From assembly GCF_014650175.1 (NCBI RefSeq), contig NZ_BMUL01000005.1:81968-145967 (forward strand): 64,000 bases of DNA, in the 5' to 3' direction. Below, in pieces: positions 8,825 through 17,177 of the stretch. Position 1 is the stretch's first letter, and every line of letters starts with the position of its first letter. The stretch comes from Streptomyces termitum. GTDB taxonomy: Bacteria > Actinomycetota > Actinomycetes > Streptomycetales > Streptomycetaceae. A program made the translations under genes and the position numbers. Below the pieces are notes generated by a model. The model searched no databases. It saw nothing but the letters and a program-made list of their open reading frames with translations, and had not been told where the DNA came from.

Positions 8825-10264
8825 ATGCTGACCGTCCTCGGCTTCGCCATGATCGCGACCTTCCTGGTCCTGATCATGACGAAACGGATGTCGCCGATCG
8901 CGGCGCTCGTCCTGATCCCCGCCCTCTTCTGCGTCGCCGTGGGACAGGGCGCCCAGCTCGGCGACTACGTGATCGACGGAGTGGGCAAGCTGGCCCCCAC
9001 CGCCGCGATGCTGATGTTCGCCATCGTCTACTTCGGCGTCATGATCGACGTCGGCCTCTTCGACCCGATCGTCCGGGCCATCCTGCGCTTCTGCAAGGCC
9101 GATCCGATGCGCGTGGTCGTCGGTACGGCGCTGCTCGCCGCGATCGTCTCCCTCGACGGCGACGGCTCCACCACCTTCATGATCACCGTCTCGGCGCTGT
9201 ACCCGCTCTACAAGCGGCTCGGCATGAGTCTCGTGATCCTCACCGGCGTCGCCGCCATGGCCAACGGCGTGATGAACACGCTGCCCTGGGGCGGCCCCAC
9301 CGCCCGCGCCGCGACCGCGCTCAAGCTCGACGCCGGTGACATCTTCGTCCCGATGATCCCCGCCCTCGGGGTCGGCCTGCTCTTCGTCACCGCCCTCGCG
9401 TACGTCCTCGGCCGCCGCGAGCGGAAGCGGCTCGGCTACCTCACCCTGGACGAGGCCCTGGTCCACGAGACCGCGGACGAGACGGTCCTGGTGGGCGCGG
9501 GCGGCGGCGCGGACTCCGGCGCGAAGGGCACGGGCGCGAAGGGCACGGGCACCACCGGGGCGGGCACCACCGGGGCGGGCGCCTCCGCCGGGGCGGACGC
9601 CGACGAGGTGCCCGGCGGCGGCTTCCAGGGGCTCGACCCCGACCGCGCCACCCTCCGGCCCCGGCTGTACTGGTTCAACGCCTCCCTCACCGTCGCCCTG
9701 CTCACCGCGATGATCCTCGAACTGCTGCCGATCCCGGTGCTCTTCCTGATCGCCGCCGCCCTCGCGCTCACCGTCAACTTCCCGCGCCCCGCCGAGCAGA
9801 AGGAGCGGCTGGCCGCCCACGCCGACAACGTCCTCAACGTCTCCGGCATGGTCTTCGCCGCGGCCGTCTTCACCGGCGTCCTCACCGGCACCGGCATGGT
9901 CGAGCACATGGCCGACTGGCTGGTCGGCGCGATCCCGGACGCGCTGGGCCCGCACATGGCGCTGGTGACCGGCGTACTGAGCCTGCCGCTCACCTACTTC
10001 ATGTCCAACGACGGCTTCTACTTCGGCGTCCTGCCCGTCCTCGCGGAGGCGGGCGCCGCCCACGGGGTCTCGCCGCTGGAGATCGCCCGCGCCTCCCTCG
10101 CGGGCCAGGCCCTGCACATGTCGAGCCCGCTGGTCCCCGCCGTGTACGTGCTGGTGGGCATGGCGAAGGTGGAGTTCGGCGACCACACCCGGTTCACCGT
10201 GAAGTGGGCGGCGCTGACATCGCTGGTGGCCCTGGGGGCCGCCGCCCTCTTCGGGATCGTCTGA
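8825..10264 (+). CDS. CitMHS family citrate/metal:proton symporter
   Basis: A 479-residue inner-membrane transporter with about ten to twelve hydrophobic helices. The sequence LDGDGSTTFMITVSALYPLYKRLG and the paired GVMNTLPWGGPTARA are characteristic of the CitMHS family, which imports citrate complexed with Mg2+, Ca2+ or Fe3+. The second half has a symmetrical MSNDGFYFGVLPVLAE. A GAGG precedes the ATG. The central cytoplasmic loop (about residues 230-260) carries a Gly/Thr/Ala insert built from two tandem duplications. Such transporters are often controlled by a two-component system; none is adjacent here. Confidence 0.93.
   Translation: MLTVLGFAMIATFLVLIMTKRMSPIAALVLIPALFCVAVGQGAQLGDYVIDGVGKLAPTAAMLMFAIVYFGVMIDVGLFDPIVRAILRFCKADPMRVVVGTALLAAIVSLDGDGSTTFMITVSALYPLYKRLGMSLVILTGVAAMANGVMNTLPWGGPTARAATALKLDAGDIFVPMIPALGVGLLFVTALAYVLGRRERKRLGYLTLDEALVHETADETVLVGAGGGADSGAKGTGAKGTGTTGAGTTGAGASAGADADEVPGGGFQGLDPDRATLRPRLYWFNASLTVALLTAMILELLPIPVLFLIAAALALTVNFPRPAEQKERLAAHADNVLNVSGMVFAAAVFTGVLTGTGMVEHMADWLVGAIPDALGPHMALVTGVLSLPLTYFMSNDGFYFGVLPVLAEAGAAHGVSPLEIARASLAGQALHMSSPLVPAVYVLVGMAKVEFGDHTRFTVKWAALTSLVALGAAALFGIV
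9521..9580 (+). repeat. Two perfect tandem 15-bp duplications inside the CitMHS gene
   Basis: GCGAAGGGCACGGGC occurs at 9521-9535 and 9536-9550, followed at once by ACCACCGGGGCGGGC at 9551-9565 and 9566-9580. Each unit is five codons, so the frame is kept and the predicted central loop is lengthened (GAKGT repeat, then TTGAG repeat). Confidence 0.95.
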
Positions 10265-10406
10265 CCGGGAGCGGGATCGGCCGGACGGGGGACCGGCGGC
10301 GCGGCGCGGGAACGAAAGGGGCCTGAACGCACCAAGGGTGACAGATAGTCGGATTATCGGCTTACAAGTCCCGGCCGTCTCCCTGTCCCCTCGTGGAGGA
10401 ACCCGC

Positions 10407-11051
10407 ATGTCCGCTCGCACCGCCCGGCCGCTGGCCGCCGTCTCCGGTCTCGCCCTCGCCGGCCTCGCTCTCGCGGGCGGGGCCCCGGCCGCGTACGCCG
10501 CCCCCGGCGACAACGGCGACGTGAAGATCCACAAGGTGGGCACCCCCTTCGACGACCAGAGCAACGAGCCGAAGGTCTGCGCCTTCTATCTCGCCGGATT
10601 CGGCTTCGACGTGTTGCAGGACGTCCAGTGGGACATCGTGCCCCAGCCGGCCAAGCCCGGCGGCGCCGAACTGAGCGGCCGGATCACGCTGCTCTCCGGC
10701 ACGGGCCACACGGCGCCCCTCGCCCTGCCGGACGGCATGTACAAGCTCACCTGGACCTTCGCCGGTGAGAACGGCGCGGGCAAGCACAAGGTCTTCCAGG
10801 TCGACTGCCCCAACGGCACCACGGGCGGCAGCACCACCGGAGGCAACGGCAACGGCGGGAACAGCGGCGGCACCGGCGGTCACGGACCGCACGGCCCGGT
10901 CGGCGCGGGCGGCGGCGGCGCCGCCCAGATCGCCGCCGAGCAGGACTCCTCCGCCTTCGGCATCGGCGCCGCCGTCGCCGCCGGTCTCGCGGGCACCGCC
11001 GGCGTGGTGCTGATCCGCCGCTCTCGCCGCCGCACCGATGGCGCGGCGTAA
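10407..11051 (+). CDS. Secreted cell-surface protein paired with a sortase
   Basis: The 214-residue product has a signal peptide ending AAYA before APGDNGDVKIHK. A beta-rich domain of about 110 residues with two cysteines follows, then a Gly/Thr/Asn linker, one hydrophobic helix and a basic tail (RRSRRR). No LPXTG or LAXTG sorting motif is visible before the helix, which is odd given that the next gene is a sortase overlapping by 14 bases. A GGAGG lies eight bases before the ATG. The domain is not recognised; a surface-exposed, membrane-anchored role is inferred. Confidence 0.8.
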   Translation: MSARTARPLAAVSGLALAGLALAGGAPAAYAAPGDNGDVKIHKVGTPFDDQSNEPKVCAFYLAGFGFDVLQDVQWDIVPQPAKPGGAELSGRITLLSGTGHTAPLALPDGMYKLTWTFAGENGAGKHKVFQVDCPNGTTGGSTTGGNGNGGNSGGTGGHGPHGPVGAGGGGAAQIAAEQDSSAFGIGAAVAAGLAGTAGVVLIRRSRRRTDGAA

Positions 11052-11775
11052 GGCCCGCCCGACGCGCCGGCAGCGGCGGCTCCTCCGGCTGGCCAGGACC
11101 GCGGCGGTCGCCGCGGCCCTGGCCGCCGGGTGCGTGTGGTGGAGCGGCGACGCGGACCCCGTCCCGTCCCGCCCCGCGGTCGACGCCAAGCCCACCGCCG
11201 GCGCCGGGACCCCGGCGGCGGCTCCCGGGAGCGCCCCGTCCGCCGCCGCCCACCGGGCCAAAGCCCCCGCGAGCCGCCGGACGTCCCCTCCGGCGGACCC
11301 CGCCCCGCTCGCCCGCTCCCGCCCCACCGCCCTCGCCGTCCCCGCGATCACCATCGAGGCGCCCGTCCTGGACCTCGGGCTCGACGCGCGGGGCCGGCTC
11401 GGGGTGCCGCCGGTGGACGACCCGAAGCGGGTCGGCTGGTATGCGCGCGGCCCGGCGCCCGGCGAACGCGGCACGGCCGTCATGGTCGGCCACCGGGACA
11501 CCCGTACCGGACCGGCCGTCTTCCTCGACCTCGACTCGCTCGGGCCGGGCAACACCGTCCGGGTCGCCCGCGCCGACGGCCGGGTCGCGGTCTTCACGGT
11601 GGACCGGGTCCGCACCTACCCGAAGGCCGCCTTCCCCGACAAGGAGGTGTACGGCTCCACGGGTCGCCCCGAACTGCGCCTGCTGACCTGCGGCGGAGCC
11701 TACGAACGCGACTCCGGCTACGACGCGAACATCGTGGTCTTCGCCCACCTCACCGGCACCGACACGTCCATCTGA
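11038..11775 (+). CDS. Class F sortase
   Basis: A 245-residue membrane-anchored transpeptidase. One N-terminal hydrophobic segment (about residues 14-36) is followed by a Pro/Ala-rich linker and a sortase domain from about residue 97. Catalytic His152 lies in VMVGHRDT and Cys218 in LRLLTCGG. The LLTCGGAY signature with a following Arg fits the actinobacterial class F group. The gene overlaps the upstream secreted-protein gene, a layout in which sortase and substrate are usually partners, although that protein lacks a standard sorting motif. Confidence 0.9.
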   Translation: MARRKARPTRRQRRLLRLARTAAVAAALAAGCVWWSGDADPVPSRPAVDAKPTAGAGTPAAAPGSAPSAAAHRAKAPASRRTSPPADPAPLARSRPTALAVPAITIEAPVLDLGLDARGRLGVPPVDDPKRVGWYARGPAPGERGTAVMVGHRDTRTGPAVFLDLDSLGPGNTVRVARADGRVAVFTVDRVRTYPKAAFPDKEVYGSTGRPELRLLTCGGAYERDSGYDANIVVFAHLTGTDTSI

Positions 11776-11947
11776 CCCGGCCCCGACGCACCCGTCCGGC
11801 CGCCGGGGCGGGCAGGACGTCCGGCCCGCCCCCCGCCCCGCCCCCGTGCCGGGTACCGTCGCCCTCGCCGGGGCGCGGTGTCCGTCGCGGGGGCGCACGC
11901 GCGCGTGCGGGTGAGATCCGGCCCACTCCCACCGGCCCTGGCGCCCT

Positions 11948-11966
11948 AAAACTAACAGCGCTAGTT
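11948..11966. promoter_or_regulatory. Candidate TetR operator before the aldehyde dehydrogenase gene
   Basis: AAACTAACAGCGCTAGTTT is an imperfect palindrome with AAACTA/TAGTTT arms, 54 bp before the start of the gene at 12020. Its sequence matches 14 of 19 positions of the site at 17138-17156, next to the TetR gene ending at 16449. This suggests one regulator controls both. Confidence 0.6.
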
Positions 11967-12019
11967 TGGGGCGGCGGGCCGAAGCGATCGGCCCCGCCGG
12001 CGAGTGGAGAGGGAAGCGG

Positions 12020-13411
12020 ATGAAGGCCCACGACGCGATGTACATCGGCGGGGAGTGGCGGCCCGCGGCCTCCTCCGGGACGATCCCCGTGACCGACCCC
12101 GCCACCGAGCGGGTCATCGCGCACGTCCCGGCCGGCACCGCCGAGGACGTCGACGCCGCCGTGCGCGCCGCCCGCGCCGCGCTGCCCGGCTGGGCCGCCA
12201 CCCCGCCCGCCGAGCGGGCCGCCCGGATCGCCGCCCTGCGCGACGTGCTCGCCGCCCGCGCCGAGGAGATCGCCGCCACCGTCACCGCCGAGCTGGGCGC
12301 CCCGCCGAAGCTCGCCGCCGCCGTGCACGCCGGGCTGCCGGTCGCGGTGGCCGGCTCGTACGCCGAACTCGCCGCCACCCACCCCTTCGTGGAGAAGGTC
12401 GGCAACTCCACCGTCTACTCCGAGCCGGTCGGCGTCGTCGCCGCGATCACCCCGTGGAACTACCCGCTCCACCAGATCGTCGCCAAGGTCGCCCCCGCCC
12501 TCGCCGCCGGCTGCGCCACCGTCCTCAAGCCCGCCGAGGACACCCCGCTCACCGCCCAGCTCTTCGCCGAGGCCGTCCACGAGGCGGGCCTCCCGGCGGG
12601 CGTCTTCAACCTGGTCACCGGCCTCGGCCCGGTCGCGGGCCAGGCCCTCGCCGAGCACCCCGGCGTCGACCTGGTCTCCTTCACCGGCTCCACCGCCGTC
12701 GGCCGCCGCATCGGCGCCCTCGCGGGCGGCGCGGTCAAGCGGGTCGCCCTCGAACTCGGCGGCAAGTCCGCCAACGTGATCCTGCCCGGCGCCGACCTCG
12801 CGAAGGCGGTCGCCGTCGGCGTCGGCAACGTCATGTCCAACTCCGGCCAGACGTGCAGCGCCTGGACCCGGATGCTGGTCCCCGCCGAGCGGTACGAGGA
12901 GGCCGTCGCCCTCGCCGCCGAGGCCGCCGCGAAGTACGTGCCCGGCGAGCGGCTCGGCCCGCTCGTCAGCGCCCGCCAGCGCGACCGGGTCCGCGGCTAC
13001 ATCGAGCGGGGCGTCGAGGAGGGCGCCCGGCTCGTCACCGGCGGCCCCGAAGCCCCCCTGGAGACCGGCTACTACGTCTCCCCGACGGTCTTCGCCGACG
13101 TCACCCCCGACATGACGATCGCCCGTGAGGAGATCTTCGGCCCGGTCCTGTCGATCCTCCGCTACGAGGACGAGGAGGAGGCCCTCGCGCTCGCCAACGG
13201 CACCGACTACGGCCTCGGCGGCGCGGTCTGGGGCGAGGAGGCGGCGGCGGTCGCCTTCGCCCGCCGCATGGAGACCGGCCAGGTCGACGTCAACGGCGGC
13301 CGGTTCAACCCGCTGGCCCCCTTCGGCGGCTGGAAGAGCTCCGGCGTCGGCCGCGAACTCGGCGCCCACGGTCTGGCCGAGTACCTCCAGACCAAGTCCC
13401 TCCAGTTCTGA
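12020..13411 (+). CDS. NAD(P)-dependent aldehyde dehydrogenase
   Basis: Oxidises an aldehyde to its acid in the cytoplasm. The 463-residue protein has all catalytic landmarks: Asn147 in PWNYPLHQ, Lys170 in VLKPAED, Glu245 in LELGGKSAN and nucleophile Cys279 in [10 protein letters not shown]. Length is typical. The ATG at 12020 has a GAGAGGGAAG purine run upstream. It is followed 77 bp later by a zinc alcohol dehydrogenase with its own AAGGAG site, so alcohol to aldehyde to acid conversion is plausible. The natural substrate is unknown. The upstream operator-like site suggests control by the TetR gene at 16449-17111. Confidence 0.93.
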   Translation: MKAHDAMYIGGEWRPAASSGTIPVTDPATERVIAHVPAGTAEDVDAAVRAARAALPGWAATPPAERAARIAALRDVLAARAEEIAATVTAELGAPPKLAAAVHAGLPVAVAGSYAELAATHPFVEKVGNSTVYSEPVGVVAAITPWNYPLHQIVAKVAPALAAGCATVLKPAEDTPLTAQLFAEAVHEAGLPAGVFNLVTGLGPVAGQALAEHPGVDLVSFTGSTAVGRRIGALAGGAVKRVALELGGKSANVILPGADLAKAVAVGVGNVMSNSGQTCSAWTRMLVPAERYEEAVALAAEAAAKYVPGERLGPLVSARQRDRVRGYIERGVEEGARLVTGGPEAPLETGYYVSPTVFADVTPDMTIAREEIFGPVLSILRYEDEEEALALANGTDYGLGGAVWGEEAAAVAFARRMETGQVDVNGGRFNPLAPFGGWKSSGVGRELGAHGLAEYLQTKSLQF

Positions 13412-13487
13412 CGCGCCCGCCGCGCCGCCGGATTCCCGCCGGCCCCGCACCACCCCACCGGACCCGCCCCCGCAGAAGGAGCCACCC

Positions 13488-14567
13488 GTGATCCGTGCCG
13501 CCGTGCTGCCCGCCGTCGGTGCCCCGCTGGAGATCACCGGCATCGAGCTGCCCGAACCCGGCCCCGGCCGGGTCCGGGTCCGCCTCGCCGCCGCCGGCGT
13601 CTGCCACTCCGACCTGTCGCTCTCGAACGGCACCATGCGGGTGCCCGTCCCGGCCGTCCTCGGCCACGAGGGCGCGGGGACCGTCGTCGCGGTCGGCGAG
13701 GGCGTCGCTCACGTCGCCCCCGGCGACGGCGTGGTCCTCAACTGGGCGCCCTCCTGCGGCTCCTGCCACCCCTGCTCGCTCGGCGAGGTGTGGCTCTGCG
13801 TCAACGCCCTGAACGGCGCGGCGGACGTGCACGCCCGCGCCGCCGACGGCCGCGAGCTGCACCCGGGCCTCAACGTGGCGGCCTTCGCCGAGGAGACGGT
13901 CGTCGCCGCGCACTGCGTGCTGCCCGCCCCCGAGGGCGTCCCGCTCACCGACGCGGCGCTGCTGGGCTGCGCCGTCCTCACCGGCTGGGGCGCCGTGCAC
14001 CACGCGGCCCGGGTCCGGGCGGGGGAGACCGTCGCCGTCTTCGGCGTCGGCGGCGTCGGCCTCGCCACCCTCCAGGCCGCCCGGATCGCCGGGGCGTCCG
14101 CGATCGTCGCCGTGGACGTCTCCCCGGAGAAGGAGGAACTGGCCCGCGCCGCCGGGGCCACCGACTACGTCGTGGCGTCGGAGGGAACCGCCCGCGAGAT
14201 CCGGAAGCTGACCGGCGGGCACGGCGTCGACGTGGCCGTGGAGTGCGCGGGCCGCGCCGTCGCCATCCGCACCGCCTGGGAGTCCACCCGGCGCGGCGGG
14301 CGCACCACCGTCGTCGGCATCGGCGGCAAGGACCAGCAGGTCTCCTTCAACGCCCTGGAGCTCTTCCACTGGGGCCGTACGCTCTCCGGCTGCGTCTACG
14401 GAAACTCGGACCCGGCCGCCGACCTGCCCGTCATCGCCGCCCACATTCGCGACGGCCGCTTCGACCTGGGCGCGCTCGTCACCGAGCGGATCACCCTGGA
14501 GGGCATCCCCGGCGCCTTCGAGGCGATGCTCGCGGGCAGGGGCGGCCGCGCCCTCGTCGTCTTCTGA
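13488..14567 (+). CDS. Zinc-dependent alcohol dehydrogenase (MDR family)
   Basis: The 359-residue enzyme carries the catalytic zinc site (GVCHSDLS and GHEGAG) and the structural zinc lobe CGSCHPCSLGEVWLC, so it is a two-zinc class III-like dehydrogenase. The Rossmann motif GVGGVGLATLQAA binds NAD(P). The GTG start follows a strong AAGGAG. It resembles the mycothiol-dependent enzyme at 36321-37406 in layout but is clearly a separate paralogue. Location after the aldehyde dehydrogenase suggests a two-step alcohol oxidation; substrate unknown. Confidence 0.92.
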   Translation: MIRAAVLPAVGAPLEITGIELPEPGPGRVRVRLAAAGVCHSDLSLSNGTMRVPVPAVLGHEGAGTVVAVGEGVAHVAPGDGVVLNWAPSCGSCHPCSLGEVWLCVNALNGAADVHARAADGRELHPGLNVAAFAEETVVAAHCVLPAPEGVPLTDAALLGCAVLTGWGAVHHAARVRAGETVAVFGVGGVGLATLQAARIAGASAIVAVDVSPEKEELARAAGATDYVVASEGTAREIRKLTGGHGVDVAVECAGRAVAIRTAWESTRRGGRTTVVGIGGKDQQVSFNALELFHWGRTLSGCVYGNSDPAADLPVIAAHIRDGRFDLGALVTERITLEGIPGAFEAMLAGRGGRALVVF

Positions 14568-14609
14568 CCACGCGAGCACGTCTTCCGACCCCAGGGGTAC
14601 GTGTGCTGA

Positions 14610-14670
14610 TCGCGGGGGTACGCCCTCCGGTCGCGGGGGCGACGCCCTCCGGCCGGGGGCGTACGCCTCA
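14610..14670. repeat. Imperfect 21-22 bp tandem repeats between convergent genes
   Basis: TCGCGGGGGTACGCCCTCCGG (14610) is followed by a 22-base variant with GCGA in place of GTA (14631) and a decayed third copy (14653-14670). They fill the gap between the convergent alcohol dehydrogenase and EamA genes and reach the EamA stop. Each copy contains a GGGGGY...RCGCCC mini-hairpin and may help termination. Confidence 0.6.
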
Positions 14671-15612
14671 GGTCCCCGCCCGGCCCGGCGCCTCCTCGGG
14701 CGTTGTGGCGCCGGGCGCGGCCGCGCGGGTCCGGGGCCGGGAGCGGGAGACCGCCACCCCGGCCAGGCACAGCGCGCCGCCCGCCAGCGTCCAGGCGCCG
14801 GGCAGTTCGCCCAGCAGCGCCCAGGCCATCAGGACCACCAGGGCGGGCACGGCGTAGGTGGTCGCGCCCATCCGCCCGGCGGTCGTCCGCGCCAGCGCGT
14901 ACGCCCAGGTCGTGAAGGCCAGCGCGGTCGGGAACACCCCGAGGTAGACCATGTTCGCGGTCGCCGCCAGGGGCGCCCGCGCCGCCTCCGTCACCAGCTG
15001 CCCGGCGAAGGGGAGGCAGGCGGCGGCGCCGATCGCGCAGCCGTACGTCGTCACCTGGAGCGCGCTCGCGTGGGCCAGCGCCGGCTTCTGCGCGACCACC
15101 CCGCCCGCGTACGCGACCGCCGCGAGCAGGCAGAGGACGACGCCGAGCACCGAGGCGTGGCCGCCCTCGCCGGACATCGACAGGCCGACCGCCACCGCGC
15201 CCGCGAAGGAGACCGCCATGCCGGCCAGCAGCCGGGGCGGCAGCCGCTCGCCCAGGAAGCGGGCGCCGAGCAGCGCGATCAGCACCGGTCCGATGTTGAC
15301 CAGCATCGCGGCCGTGCCCGCGTCCACCTCCCGCTCGCCCCAGTTCAGCACCACCATGTACACCCCGAACCAGAGCAGCCCGGAGACGACGATCCCCGGC
15401 CAGGCGGCCCGGGGCGGCACCCCCTCGCGCCGGAACAGGAGGACGGCGACCAGGACCAGCGTCCCGGCGAGCAGCCGCCCGAGGGCGAGCGCGCCGGGGG
15501 AGTAGGCGTCCCCCGCGCTGCGGATGGAGACGAAGGCGGAGGCCCACAGGACGACGGTGACCCCGGCGGCGGCGAGCGCGAGCCGGGCGGAGGAGGACGC
15601 GGAAGCAGGCAT
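14668..15612 (-). CDS. EamA/DMT family transporter
   Basis: The 314-residue inner-membrane protein has ten predicted helices in two homologous EamA halves, with ASAFVSIR near the start of the first and an Arg/Pro-rich cytoplasmic tail. Members export amino acids or other small metabolites; the substrate is not predictable. A TACCGT box six bases before the ATG (minus strand, 15619-15624) suggests a leaderless transcript. The ArsR gene lies 122 bp upstream on the same strand. Confidence 0.9.
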   Translation of the reverse strand: MPASASSSARLALAAAGVTVVLWASAFVSIRSAGDAYSPGALALGRLLAGTLVLVAVLLFRREGVPPRAAWPGIVVSGLLWFGVYMVVLNWGEREVDAGTAAMLVNIGPVLIALLGARFLGERLPPRLLAGMAVSFAGAVAVGLSMSGEGGHASVLGVVLCLLAAVAYAGGVVAQKPALAHASALQVTTYGCAIGAAACLPFAGQLVTEAARAPLAATANMVYLGVFPTALAFTTWAYALARTTAGRMGATTYAVPALVVLMAWALLGELPGAWTLAGGALCLAGVAVSRSRPRTRAAAPGATTPEEAPGRAGT

Positions 15613-15734
15613 GGCACGACGGTAGGACCCCGACCCTTCGGTCCGCACCGCACTCTTCACAGAACCCCGCGTTCCGCCCCGCCCCCTGCGCGGAGTGCCG
15701 CGCTCCGGCCTCCCGGTCGGCGCAGGGCGTCCGG

Positions 15735-16430
15735 TCAGCGCAGGGCGTCCGGCTCGATGCCCAGCGCGCGGTGGAGCGCCCGCTCCCCGGCCGGGGTGAC
15801 CTTCACCGCGCGCCCGGTTCCGATCCGTACGCACCAGCCGGCGTCCAGCGCGTGCGCGCAGAGCGCCGCGCCCGCCAGGCCCGCGAGGTGCGGGCGGCGC
15901 TCGGTCCAGTCCAGGCAGCCGCGCGCGAGCGGCCGCCGCCCCTTCGCCGCGAGGGGGACGCCGAGCTCCGCGAACCACTCCAGGCCCGGCCCGGTGAGCG
16001 CGAACCCCGCCTCCTGGTCGAGCAGTCCGCGCGCGGTCAGCGCCCCGGTGACGGCGACGCCGAGCCGCCCGGCGAGATGGTCGTAGCAGGTACGGCCCCG
16101 GGCCAGGGCCCGCTCCGCGGTCGCCGCCCCCAGCGAGCGGGGCGGCCGGTCGGGGCCGGGGCCGGCGAGTCCGGCCAGCTCCTCCACGAGGTGCGCGATG
16201 CCGGGCCCGGCCAGCCGCACGTACCGGTGCCGCCCCTGCCGCTCCTCGGCGAGGACCCCGCCCGCGACCAGCTTCCCCAGGTGTTCGGTGGCGGTGGACG
16301 GCGCCACGCGCGCGTGGCGGGCGAGTTCCCCGGCCGTCCAGGCCCTGCCGTCGAGCAGGGCGAGCAGCATCGCCGCCCGGCTCTCCTCCGCGAAGAGTGC
16401 CGCGAACGCGGCGAGATCACTGGCTCCCAT
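15735..16430 (-). CDS. ArsR family winged-helix regulator
   Basis: The 231-residue protein starts with an ArsR-type winged helix (residues about 5-80: FAALFAEESRAAMLLALLDG, then APSTATEHLGKLVAGGVL and a wing ending GRHRYVRL). The C-terminal 140 residues are longer than in metal-sensing ArsR proteins and belong to the larger subgroup common in actinobacteria. No CXC metal motif is present at the helix, so a metal sensor is unlikely. It precedes the EamA gene on the same strand and may control it. Confidence 0.85.
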   Translation of the reverse strand: MGASDLAAFAALFAEESRAAMLLALLDGRAWTAGELARHARVAPSTATEHLGKLVAGGVLAEERQGRHRYVRLAGPGIAHLVEELAGLAGPGPDRPPRSLGAATAERALARGRTCYDHLAGRLGVAVTGALTARGLLDQEAGFALTGPGLEWFAELGVPLAAKGRRPLARGCLDWTERRPHLAGLAGAALCAHALDAGWCVRIGTGRAVKVTPAGERALHRALGIEPDALR

Positions 16431-16448
16431 GGCTCCAGCGTCCCCCGC

Positions 16449-17111
16449 TCACGCTTCGGCCGCGCCCGAAACGTGCGCGTACTGCCGGTACTGGGCCGCC
16501 AGCCCGTCGAGGAGGGCGCGCAGCCCCGTCGCGAAGGCGCCCTCGTCGACCTTCTCGCGGTGCTCGGCGAGGCGGTGGGCCTGGCCGAGGTGCGGATAGT
16601 CGGCGGGGTCGTAGGCCGTCTCGTCGTCGACGAAGCCGCGGGCGAAGGAGCCGAGGGCCGAGCCGGTGACGAAGTACCGCATCAGGGCCCCGATGTGGGT
16701 GGCCTGGGCGGGCGGCCAGCCGGCCCGGACCATCGCGCCGAAGACGGCGTCGGCGACCCGGAGCCCCGCCGGCCGTCGGCCGGGCCCCTGGGCGAGGACG
16801 GGGACGATGTGCGGGTGGTCGGCGAGGGCGGCCCGGTAGGAGAGCGCCCAGTCGTGCAGGGCGGTCCGCCAGTCGCGGGGGTCGTCGGGCGCGAACATGC
16901 GCAGGTCAATCTTGGCGCTGACCGCGTCCGCGACCGCGTCCAGGATCTCGTCCTTGGTGCGGAAGTGGTTGTAGAGCGAGGGCCCGCTCACCCCGAGCTC
17001 GGCCGCCAGCCGCCGGGTGGAGAGGGCGGCGAGCCCCTCCGCGTCCACCAGCGCGCCCGCCGTCTCGACGATGCGGTCTCGGCTGAGCAGGGGCTTGCGC
17101 GGTCGGGCCAT
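16449..17111 (-). CDS. TetR family regulator (TetR_C-type), probable repressor of the divergent acyl-CoA dehydrogenase
   Basis: The 220-residue protein has a helix-turn-helix (LSTRRLAAELGVSGPSLYNHF, about residues 32-52) and a TetR_C-like ligand domain. Start at 17111 is preferred over 17120 because a TACTAT -10 box (minus strand, 17119-17124) lies seven bases before it, giving a leaderless transcript and ruling out the upstream ATG. The candidate operator at 17138-17156 overlaps its own promoter region and that of the divergent gene. A similar site before the aldehyde dehydrogenase gene extends the likely regulon. Confidence 0.88.
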   Translation of the reverse strand: MARPRKPLLSRDRIVETAGALVDAEGLAALSTRRLAAELGVSGPSLYNHFRTKDEILDAVADAVSAKIDLRMFAPDDPRDWRTALHDWALSYRAALADHPHIVPVLAQGPGRRPAGLRVADAVFGAMVRAGWPPAQATHIGALMRYFVTGSALGSFARGFVDDETAYDPADYPHLGQAHRLAEHREKVDEGAFATGLRALLDGLAAQYRQYAHVSGAAEA

Positions 17112-17137
17112 GGCGCACATAGTAGGCCCGCACCTAA

Positions 17138-17156
17138 AAACTAGCAGTGGTAATTA
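17138..17156. promoter_or_regulatory. Candidate operator in the TetR/acyl-CoA dehydrogenase divergon
   Basis: AAACTAGCAGTGGTAATTA lies between the divergent starts at 17111 and 17178. It agrees with the site at 11948-11966 at 14 of 19 positions, including AAACTA, CAG and TA/TT. The shared sequence in otherwise GC-rich DNA supports common control. Confidence 0.6.
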
Positions 17157-17177
17157 AATGGAGGGCGGGGTGGCACC

